Below, in pieces: positions 1 through 6,602 of a DNA stretch of 40,746 nucleotides. The translations under genes were made by a program, and so were the position numbers. The stretch covers positions 1-40,746 of the forward strand of contig JAJKIR010000210.1 of the NCBI GenBank assembly GCA_021154325.1, given 5' to 3'. The stretch comes from Gemmatimonas sp. GTDB taxonomy: Bacteria > Gemmatimonadota > Gemmatimonadetes > Gemmatimonadales > Gemmatimonadaceae. The notes under the pieces were generated by a model. That model did no database searches, was not told the origin of the DNA, and saw nothing but the letters and a program-made list of their open reading frames with translations. Within the stretch, counting starts at the first letter, position 1. Each line of letters starts with the position of its first letter.

Positions 1-206
1 CCGACCTTGACGTCCATGGGGACGCGCTTGTCCTTCTCGAAGCGGCCCGGGCCAACGGCGATGATCTCGCCCTGCTGCGGCTTTTCCTTGGCGGTGTCCG
101 GGATATAGAGCCCGCCGCGCATCTGCTCGGCCTCTTCCAGCGCTCTGACGACAACGCGATCAGCCAGTGGTGTGACCTTGACACTCGTGGCGCTCTTCGT
201 GGCCAT
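1..206 (-). CDS. groES: Co-chaperonin GroES (3' end cut by window edge)
   Basis: GroES caps the GroEL folding chamber in the cytoplasm. The visible 68 residues carry the GroES beta-barrel start ([10 protein letters not shown]), the mobile-loop region ([20 protein letters not shown]) and the following [10 protein letters not shown] strand. The start ATG at 206-204 is preceded by a strong ribosome site (GGAGGGG, complement of 215-221). The N-terminus is about 8 residues longer than many GroES proteins (MATKSATS before VKVTPL). The C-terminus lies beyond base 1, where groEL would be expected to follow, but that cannot be seen. A CIRCE operator and a good promoter lie directly upstream, so heat-shock control by HrcA is expected. 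Confidence 0.96.
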   Translation of the reverse strand, partial: MATKSATSVKVTPLADRVVVRALEEAEQMRGGLYIPDTAKEKPQQGEIIAVGPGRFEKDKRVPMDVKV

Positions 207-263
207 ACGGTGTTCCCCTCCGTGGTGCGTGACTTGTGGATCAGTGCGAATGAATGGAGTCTA

Positions 264-290
264 TTAGCACTCCCCTGTGCTGAGTGCTAA
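264..290. promoter_or_regulatory. CIRCE operator (HrcA binding site) of groES
   Basis: A perfect inverted repeat TTAGCACTC-N9-GAGTGCTAA, the canonical CIRCE element bound by the heat-shock repressor HrcA. It lies between the promoter -10 box (300-305) and the groES start (206), covering the expected transcription start and early leader. Repression by HrcA is established for the element family; its action here is inferred. Confidence 0.97.
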
Positions 291-299
291 CACGCGGGG

Positions 300-328
300 A
301 GTGTAATGGCGACTGGCAGATCCGTCAA
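300..328 (-). promoter_or_regulatory. sigma-70-type promoter of groES
   Basis: Read on the minus strand: a -35 box TTGACG (328-323), a 17-base spacer and a -10 box TACACT (305-300). The predicted start of transcription falls at the edge of the CIRCE element, which fits repression by blocking the polymerase. This promoter sits between the end of coaX (368) and groES, so groES need not depend on the upstream operon. Confidence 0.85.
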
Positions 329-367
329 GAGGCGGCGGCGCAGGAGGGAGCAGTATAAGTTATTGAA

Positions 368-1192
368 TTACCGAGCTTTAGCGCCGCCATCCCGCGATTT
401 CTTGCCGCCCTTGACCGCCTTGCTGGTCAGGTGGGCATACGCCATCTGGAGACCGAGCAGCGTCAGATGCGGCTCGACGCGATCGAACTCGCTGCAGAGG
501 GGACGGAAGGTCTCGGCAAGACCGCCGGTCGCGACGACGAGCGGCGTCTCGCGTCCGGGCCAGCTCTTCTTGATGCGGCGGACGATCCCGTCGATCGCCT
601 CCGCCTGACCGAACATGACACCGGCGCGAATGCAGTCCTCGGTCCGGCGCCCAATCACGCTCGATGGCACGACGAGCTCCGTCGCAGGCAGCTTCGACGT
701 GCGCCTGACGAGGGTATCCAGCGCCGTCTGCACGCCAGGCGCGATGACGCCGCCGATGAAGACGCCGTCACCCGTTATGCAGTCGAAGGTTGTGGCGGTA
801 CCCATGTCCACGACGATGGCATCGCTGCCGTACAGGCGCGTCGCGGCGAGCGTGTTGATCAAACGATCGGCGCCGACCGTGAGCGGCTCGTCGACATCGA
901 CGCGAATCGGCAGCGCCGCGCGCGCGTCGACGACGATCACGGATCCGTCGGCGAGTACGTGGCAAGCGGCGACGAGCGGCTCCGTGACTCGTGGCACGAC
1001 CGAGCCGATGGCGGCACCAGTGACGTCGGCGGCGGCGAAGCCCTCGAGGGCGAGCAGCCCGCGAAGGAGCACGCCGAATTCGTCGGCGGTGCGCTCGACG
1101 CCGGAGACAATGCGCCAATGACCGCGGAGCGTTTCGCTCTCGAAGAGACCGATGGTCGTCTCGGTGTTACCGACGTCGAAGACGAGGATCAT
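368..1192 (-). CDS. coaX: Type III pantothenate kinase
   Basis: CoaX phosphorylates pantothenate, the first step of coenzyme A synthesis, in the cytoplasm. The 274-residue protein has the family landmarks: the N-terminal phosphate loop DVGNTETTIG (residues 6-15), VGADRLINTLAA (about 106-117), VDMGTATTFD (128-137) and GGVIAPGVQTAL (147-158), plus a late ATGG. Length is near the usual 250-275. I chose the ATG at 1192 because the family begins MILVFDVGNT; the open frame runs 46 codons further upstream inside birA and that part has no similarity. The start shares an ATGA overlap (1192-1189) with the stop of birA, so translation is likely coupled. It is the last gene of the long minus-strand run. 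Confidence 0.95.
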   Translation of the reverse strand: MILVFDVGNTETTIGLFESETLRGHWRIVSGVERTADEFGVLLRGLLALEGFAAADVTGAAIGSVVPRVTEPLVAACHVLADGSVIVVDARAALPIRVDVDEPLTVGADRLINTLAATRLYGSDAIVVDMGTATTFDCITGDGVFIGGVIAPGVQTALDTLVRRTSKLPATELVVPSSVIGRRTEDCIRAGVMFGQAEAIDGIVRRIKKSWPGRETPLVVATGGLAETFRPLCSEFDRVEPHLTLLGLQMAYAHLTSKAVKGGKKSRDGGAKAR

Positions 1193-1983
1193 GGGCGTGA
1201 ACCTAACGAGTTTTCCGGCTCGAGGACGAGGGAGCCGGCGTGACAGGCCACGCGGCCCGTGGCGGTATCGACGAGCAACGCTCCATCGGCGCGAATGCCG
1301 GCGACCATGCCCCTGGCCGGCTCCGTACACCCTCGACCGAGCGCAAGATCGCGGCGTGCGTAGCGCGCAAGCTCGTCATCGACGAGCGGTCCCGTAGCGC
1401 GAGCGGCGGCACGGAGCGCGGGAACGACGGCCGCGAGTACGTCGACGCGCTGCGCGGTCGACGCGAGACCGGCACCATCGATAGCAGCCGGCGGACGCAC
1501 GTTGATGCCGACGCCGATGGCGACCCAGTCGAGCCGTGGCCCGCGCCAGCGGGCCTCGACGAGGACACCCGCCAGCTTGCGTTCGCCGACGTAGACGTCA
1601 TTCGGCCACTTGACCCGCGTGGCCTCGCCAGCGAAGCGCTCGAGTGCGGGCGCGACCGCCAGCGCAAGGCGCAGCGCGAGGACGCCTAACGACTCGGCGG
1701 CCGCCGGTCGCTCGAGGAGGGTGAGCCAGATCCCCGCCCCGGGGTCGGAGCGCCAGCTCCGGCCCATGCGTCCGCGCCCGGCGGTCTGGGCATCCGCCAG
1801 GACTAGGGTGCCCGCCGGCTCGCCACGCTCGCCGAGGGCATGAGCCACGTCGAGAGTGGACCCAACCTCGTCGAAGACGAGCACAGCTGGCACATCGAGG
1901 AGCACTGCGAGAGCGCCGGACGTGCGGCCATCGTAGGTCGCGACCTCGCCCGCCGATGGGGGTACGGGAGCGCGCGACGTCAC
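1189..1983 (-). CDS. birA: Biotin--[acetyl-CoA-carboxylase] ligase, no DNA-binding domain
   Basis: This enzyme activates biotin with ATP and attaches it to the biotin carboxyl carrier protein of acetyl-CoA carboxylase. The 264-residue protein shows the biotinyl-AMP loop GRGRMGRSW (residues 69-77), KWPNDVYVGERKLAGVLVE and a C-terminal SH3-like domain. The catalytic domain starts almost at the N-terminus, so the winged-helix repressor domain of E. coli BirA is missing (group I ligase); it should not regulate biotin genes itself. The start is a GTG (1983) that overlaps the uppP stop as GTGA. The birA-coaX adjacency is common in several phyla. The final codons contain a variant of the over-represented word CCTAACG. 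Confidence 0.94.
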   Translation of the reverse strand: MTSRAPVPPSAGEVATYDGRTSGALAVLLDVPAVLVFDEVGSTLDVAHALGERGEPAGTLVLADAQTAGRGRMGRSWRSDPGAGIWLTLLERPAAAESLGVLALRLALAVAPALERFAGEATRVKWPNDVYVGERKLAGVLVEARWRGPRLDWVAIGVGINVRPPAAIDGAGLASTAQRVDVLAAVVPALRAAARATGPLVDDELARYARRDLALGRGCTEPARGMVAGIRADGALLVDTATGRVACHAGSLVLEPENSLGSRP

Positions 1984-2783
1984 ATGCCGTGCGCGACAGC
2001 GATGAGCACCGCGGCGCCGAGGACGATGCGATAGGCGGCGAACACACCATAGCTGTGTCGCGTCACGATGCGCAGGAGTACCGCGATCGCGAGCCAGCCG
2101 CTCAGCGCGGAGGCGAGGACGCCGACGATCATGGGAGCAGAGAGGCCCTGCTCCCGCACTGCCTGCGGCATCTTGAGCACCGCGGCAGCCGCGATGATCG
2201 GCATGCTCATGAGAAAGCTGAACACGGCCGCGTCCTCGCGCTCGAAGGCGAGAGCGCGTCCTGCGGTGATCGTCGAGCCCGACCGTGAGACGCCCGGAAT
2301 GATCGCGAACATCTGCGCGATCCCGATCAGGAGCGCATCCGACCAGCGCATCTGCGCGAGCGTGCGATCACGACGCGCGAAGCGGTCGAGTGCCCAGAGG
2401 AGCATACCCATCACAATCAGCGTGGTCGCGATGAGACGCGGGTCGCGAAAGGTGCTCTCGGCCTGCTTCTCGAAGGCGAGGCCGGCGATCGCACCGGGAA
2501 TGGTCGCGAGGATCAGGAAGAGCACGCGTCGTTCGCGCTCCGTCTCGATCCGACGCCTAACGACGATGTCGCGGGCGGCGAGAATGAGCGCGAGCCATTC
2601 GGCGCGAAAGTACCAGAGCACGGCGACGAGGGTGCCGAAATGCAGCGCGACGTCGAAGGCGAGTCCGGGGTCCTGCCAGTGCAGGATCCAGGGGACAAGG
2701 GCGAGGTGCGCCGAGCTGCTGATGGGCAAGAACTCGGACAGTCCCTGAACGATGCCAAGGACGAGCGCTTGAAAGACGGTCAC
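1980..2783 (-). CDS. uppP: Undecaprenyl-diphosphatase UppP (BacA family)
   Basis: An integral inner-membrane enzyme that dephosphorylates undecaprenyl diphosphate to recycle the lipid carrier for peptidoglycan and other surface glycans; the family can confer bacitracin resistance. The 267-residue protein has both catalytic signatures: GLSEFLPISSSAHL (residues 14-27, E17 and H26) and GVSRSGSTI (164-172, Arg in the pyrophosphate loop). About seven to eight hydrophobic helices are visible. The start is GTG at 2783 with no strong ribosome site. A 23-base gap separates it from bshA, one of the few unlinked junctions in this run. Confidence 0.96.
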   Translation of the reverse strand: MTVFQALVLGIVQGLSEFLPISSSAHLALVPWILHWQDPGLAFDVALHFGTLVAVLWYFRAEWLALILAARDIVVRRRIETERERRVLFLILATIPGAIAGLAFEKQAESTFRDPRLIATTLIVMGMLLWALDRFARRDRTLAQMRWSDALLIGIAQMFAIIPGVSRSGSTITAGRALAFEREDAAVFSFLMSMPIIAAAAVLKMPQAVREQGLSAPMIVGVLASALSGWLAIAVLLRIVTRHSYGVFAAYRIVLGAAVLIAVAHGM

Positions 2784-2806
2784 GGAAGTGGGGTAGAGGT
2801 CGGAGC

Positions 2807-3943
2807 TCAGCTGCGCAGCGTGAGCGCGAGATCGTAGAAGGACTCGTACTGCTCGACCACGTCATCGATGGCGAAGCGCTCGCGCGCGTCGCGCGCAGCG
2901 AGAGCGCTCATCGCCTGCCACCGGTCGCGGTCGCGCAGGATGTCCAGGGCCGCAGAAGCCATCGCGTCGATGTCGCCCACGGGACAGAGCGCACCAGTTT
3001 CGCCATCACGCACCACCTCAGGGAGGCCGCCGGCATTGGTGCCGACGACCGGCACTCCCGACGCGAGCGCCTCGAGGGCGCTGAGGCCGAACGATTCACT
3101 CTGCGTGGGAAGGAGGAAGAGATCGGCGGCGGAGAGGAGCGGCGCGACGGTCTCGATCTTTCCGAGGAAGAATACGCGGTCCTCGACGCCGAGCTCGCGC
3201 GCTTCCGCTTCGGCGTGCACGCGATCGGGTCCGTCGCCGACCATGACGAGCACACTCGGAACTTGCTCGCGGACGCGGGCGAAGACCTTTACGACATCGC
3301 GAACCCGCTTCACAGGGCGGAAGTTGGAGATGTGCATCAGCACCCGGTCCGCGGGAGCAAACTGGTCGCGCAGCGCCGCCTTGTACCTGGTGCGGTCGTA
3401 GACCTCAGGGTCGATGAAGTTCGGGATGACCTCGATCTGGCAACCCGTACAACCGAACGCACGCACAGTCTCCCGCTGCAGAAATCGGGAGACAGCGGTG
3501 AGGCCATCGGACTGCTCGATTGAGAACTTCGTAATTGCATGGAACGACGGATCCTGACCGACGATCGTGATGTCCGTTCCATGGAGCGTGGTGAGGACGC
3601 GAATGTCCGGCCGCGTCGGAGCGAGCATCTCGCGGGCGATCCAGGCGCTGGTGGCGTGCGGAATCGCATAGTGGACGTGCAGCAGATCCAGCTTGTGCGC
3701 CAGCACCACCTCGTGCATGCGCACGGCGAGGGCGAGATCGTAGGGAGGATACTCGAAGAGCGGGTAGCGGCCGACGTCGACTTCGTGAAAGAAGATCCGC
3801 GGCAGAAACGACGGCAGCCGGAAGGGCTGCTGATACGTAATGAAGTGGATCTCGTGGCCGCGTCGGGCAAGCGCGATGCCAAGCTCCGTGGCCACGGCGC
3901 CGGAGCCGCCATATGTGGGATAGCAGGTGATGCCGATCTTCAC
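2807..3943 (-). CDS. bshA: N-acetyl-alpha-D-glucosaminyl L-malate synthase BshA
   Basis: A family 4 glycosyltransferase that joins GlcNAc from UDP-GlcNAc to L-malate, the first step of bacillithiol synthesis. The protein opens with the BshA hallmark KIGITCYPTYGGSG (residues 2-15), followed by HVHYAIPHA (89-97), TLHGTDITIVG (119-129), GDGPDR, and the donor-binding E-x7-E in ESFGLSALE (283-291). I chose a GTG start at 3943 because it gives the family N-terminus and overlaps the miaA stop as GTGA, matching the junctions around it; the open frame continues 10 codons upstream with no family similarity. With this start the protein is 378 residues, the usual length. No bshB or bshC is visible in the window. 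Confidence 0.93.
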   Translation of the reverse strand: MKIGITCYPTYGGSGAVATELGIALARRGHEIHFITYQQPFRLPSFLPRIFFHEVDVGRYPLFEYPPYDLALAVRMHEVVLAHKLDLLHVHYAIPHATSAWIAREMLAPTRPDIRVLTTLHGTDITIVGQDPSFHAITKFSIEQSDGLTAVSRFLQRETVRAFGCTGCQIEVIPNFIDPEVYDRTRYKAALRDQFAPADRVLMHISNFRPVKRVRDVVKVFARVREQVPSVLVMVGDGPDRVHAEAEARELGVEDRVFFLGKIETVAPLLSAADLFLLPTQSESFGLSALEALASGVPVVGTNAGGLPEVVRDGETGALCPVGDIDAMASAALDILRDRDRWQAMSALAARDARERFAIDDVVEQYESFYDLALTLRS

Positions 3944-4872
3944 GCGCGCCGTCCCGTGACGTCGAGCAGCCACCGCTCGGCGAGAGTCACGGATGACGCA
4001 TCGGCCGGGTCGAGCCGCGTCACGGCGCTTTCCTCGATCTGATGCCGGAGCCAGGTTCGCTGCCGCTTGGCGTACTGCCGCGTCGCGATGAGTATTTGCT
4101 GACGCGCCGCGTCACGATCGATCTCCCCGCGGACGAGCGCACGCACGGCGCGATACCCGGTGGCGTTCCACGCCGGCGCGTCGGCCGGAACCTCGTCGAC
4201 AAGTCCCCGCACTTCGTCCACCCACCCTCCATCGAGCATGGCGTCGAGTCGTGCCTCGATCCGACCGGCGAGCGCCGGCCCCGCATCGACGACAAGATAG
4301 CGTGCCGAGCGTCGCGCCGGACGTGCCCGCGCGCGATGGAGATCGCTCAGCCGATGACCAGTGAGGAGGGCAACTTCGATGGCGCGCAGGAGCTGCGCAC
4401 GACCGAGATGCGCGCGTTCGGGGTCGAGCGCCATGCACCACCGCTGCAGCTCGTCGAGGGAGAGGGCCGCGAGGGCCGCCTCGAGTTGGCGGCGGGCGCG
4501 AGTATCGAGCTCGGGCGCGTCGAAGAGAGGCTCGAACAGCGCGCGCAGGTAGAAGCCGGTGCCACCGACGACGAGCGGAATACGCCCTTCGGCCTGTGCT
4601 TTGTAAATCCAGCGATCGGCCAGCTCGGCCCAAGCCGCGGCGGAGAAGCGCTCGGTGGGTTCGATGAGATCAATGCCGCGATGGGGCACTGCCGCCAGCT
4701 CCGCCGCGCTCGGTTTCGCTGTGCCGATGTCGAACCGACGATAGATCTGGCGCGAGTCGGCAACAATGATCGTGATCGGGTGGCGGCGAGCGAGCGCGAA
4801 GGCGACGGCGCTCTTCCCCGCCGCCGTCGGCCCGGCGACGACAGGAATGAGCGTTCGCTCATCGCCGGCCAA
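3940..4872 (-). CDS. miaA: tRNA dimethylallyltransferase MiaA
   Basis: MiaA transfers the dimethylallyl group to A37 of tRNAs reading UNN codons. The P-loop GPTAAGKS (residues 14-21), DSRQIYRRFDIGTAKP, GIDLIEP, VVGGTGFYLRAL and the C-terminal ATRQYAKRQRTWLR are all family landmarks. The start is uncertain: no ATG lies next to the P-loop. I chose the TTG at 4872, which overlaps the end of mutL by 14 bases and gives 310 residues, near the family norm. An in-frame ATG at 4923 would give 327 residues and a 65-base overlap. The open frame extends far into mutL antisense-independent sequence, which is coincidental. mutL-miaA adjacency is frequent in bacteria. Confidence 0.94.
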   Translation of the reverse strand: MAGDERTLIPVVAGPTAAGKSAVAFALARRHPITIIVADSRQIYRRFDIGTAKPSAAELAAVPHRGIDLIEPTERFSAAAWAELADRWIYKAQAEGRIPLVVGGTGFYLRALFEPLFDAPELDTRARRQLEAALAALSLDELQRWCMALDPERAHLGRAQLLRAIEVALLTGHRLSDLHRARARPARRSARYLVVDAGPALAGRIEARLDAMLDGGWVDEVRGLVDEVPADAPAWNATGYRAVRALVRGEIDRDAARQQILIATRQYAKRQRTWLRHQIEESAVTRLDPADASSVTLAERWLLDVTGRRA

Positions 4873-6595
4873 AGCGTCGCTCGAGCTCGTCCCACGAGAG
4901 ATGAACGACCGTGGACCGTCCATGCACGTCGTGAGCAGGCAGCTGCGTGGACGCGAGCGCGGCGAAGAGCGCGCGCATCTCCGCGGGCGACATGACGTCA
5001 CCCGCCTTGATCGCGGCCTTGCAGGCGATAGTCGCGGCAAGCCGCTGATGGCGGGGAGCGGCGGAAGGATCGCGATCACCTGCCAGCGCCGCGAGCGTCT
5101 CGCGGAGGCAGCGCTCGGCATCGAATCGTGGGTGCGGCATCGGGACGCTGCGCACGAGGAGCGTATGGCCACCAAAACCCTCGACCTCGAAGCCGAGCTT
5201 CTCGAGCGACGATCGATGCTCCTCGAAGGCATCGGCCTCGGAGACGTTGAGATGCAGCGTGAGCGGAAAGAGAAGCCGTTGCGCCGGCGTTTCGCCGCAC
5301 TCGAGGGAGCGCATGAAGCGCTCGAAGAGCACGCGCTCATGCGCCGAGTGCTGATCGATGAGCACCACACCGTCCTCGCGCTCGAACATCATGTAGGTGC
5401 GCCGCAGCTGCAGGAGTGACGGAACATCGAGCTCTTGCAGCCCGGGCTCGGCCGCGCGCCCATCCGGCGTTAAGTCATTCGACCCGTTAGGCGCGAAGAT
5501 GCCAATCTCCGGGACGGGCAACGGCTTCAGCACCTCGACGTCGACGTCGCGAGGAACGTACGGCGCCGCCGCCGGCCAGAGGGCGCGCCCAAGCGTCGCT
5601 CCACTCTCCATCGTGCCCAGGGCACGCCGCGCCGCAGTCTCCACCACGCGCTCGACACTCCAGCGATCACGGAAGCGGACCTCCGCCTTTGCCGGATGCA
5701 CGTTGACGTCGACGTCGCCAGCGGCGAGGGTGAGCTCGAGAAAGAGCGTCGGCCGCACACCGGCTGGGATGGTCGATCGATAGGCAGCTTCGGCGGCGCG
5801 AATGATTCCGTTGTCGCGCACCGTACGGCCATTCACGGCAAGATGCACGCGGCGCGCGGCCGTGCCGACCTCGGACGGGCGCTCGACGAGGCCGGACACA
5901 TGCACCGTACCACTGACGTCATCCACCGCCACCAGGCGGGTGGCGATCGCCGCGCCGTGAAGCGAAGCGACGCGCTCGCGCAGGTTGACCGCCTGCGGCA
6001 AGGTGAGCACGGGCTTGCCGTCGTGGCTGAGCGTGAATCGCACGTCGCGCCTGACGAGCGCGAGGTTCGCAACGACCTCGACGATGCTCCGCCACTCCGA
6101 ACGCGCGCCGCGCAAGAATTTCCGTCGGGCGGGCGCGTTGAAGAACAGTCCGTTGACCTCGACGGTGGTGCCGCGGCGACGGGCCGTGTCGGCAACGTCC
6201 GCGACCGAGCCGCCGGCGGCTCGGACGACGGTCCCTTCTCCATCGCCTAACGCGGTCTCGATGGCGAGCTGGGAGACGGAACAGATCGCCGGCAGCGCTT
6301 CGCCACGGAAACCGAAGCTCCGCACGCCAACGAGATCGCCGGCCGATCGAATCTTCGAGGTGGCGTGACGCGCGAGGGCAAGCACGGCGTCGTCACGCGA
6401 CATGCCCGAACCGTCATCGCTGACGCGAACAAGCTGCCGACCGCCATCCTCGATGGCGATGTCGATCGTCGTCGCGCCGGCGTCGAGCGCATTCTCGACG
6501 AGCTCCTTCACCACCGACGAGGGGCGCTCGACGACCTCACCCGCCGCGATCTGATCGGCAACGATGCTGGGAAGAACGGCAATGACCGATGTCAC
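4859..6595 (-). CDS. mutL: DNA mismatch repair protein MutL
   Basis: MutL is the ATP-dependent matchmaker of mismatch repair. The GHKL ATPase motifs are intact: VKELVENALDAGA (E31, N35), DDGSGM, RHATSKI and GFRGEALPAI. The C-terminal domain retains the nicking-endonuclease signature as DQHSAHERVLFE (about 414-425) and ACKAAIK (about 525), so it looks like an endonuclease-type MutL. However, the usual CPHGRP zinc-site motif reads DVHGRS (about 556-561), without the cysteine, and the terminal FxR is present as FGR. The GTG at 6595, 7 bases after the preceding stop, gives the family N-terminus (VIAVLPSIVADQIAAGEVVE); no clear ribosome site is seen. Length 578 residues. Confidence 0.95.
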   Translation of the reverse strand: MTSVIAVLPSIVADQIAAGEVVERPSSVVKELVENALDAGATTIDIAIEDGGRQLVRVSDDGSGMSRDDAVLALARHATSKIRSAGDLVGVRSFGFRGEALPAICSVSQLAIETALGDGEGTVVRAAGGSVADVADTARRRGTTVEVNGLFFNAPARRKFLRGARSEWRSIVEVVANLALVRRDVRFTLSHDGKPVLTLPQAVNLRERVASLHGAAIATRLVAVDDVSGTVHVSGLVERPSEVGTAARRVHLAVNGRTVRDNGIIRAAEAAYRSTIPAGVRPTLFLELTLAAGDVDVNVHPAKAEVRFRDRWSVERVVETAARRALGTMESGATLGRALWPAAAPYVPRDVDVEVLKPLPVPEIGIFAPNGSNDLTPDGRAAEPGLQELDVPSLLQLRRTYMMFEREDGVVLIDQHSAHERVLFERFMRSLECGETPAQRLLFPLTLHLNVSEADAFEEHRSSLEKLGFEVEGFGGHTLLVRSVPMPHPRFDAERCLRETLAALAGDRDPSAAPRHQRLAATIACKAAIKAGDVMSPAEMRALFAALASTQLPAHDVHGRSTVVHLSWDELERRFGRR

Positions 6596-6602
6596 CAGAG
6601 GA

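Noticed and set aside
431..1243. Long plus-strand open frame opposite coaX and birA
   Set aside because: It is the complement of two confidently identified genes and has shadow composition (Arg, Asp, His rich), a usual effect in GC-rich DNA.
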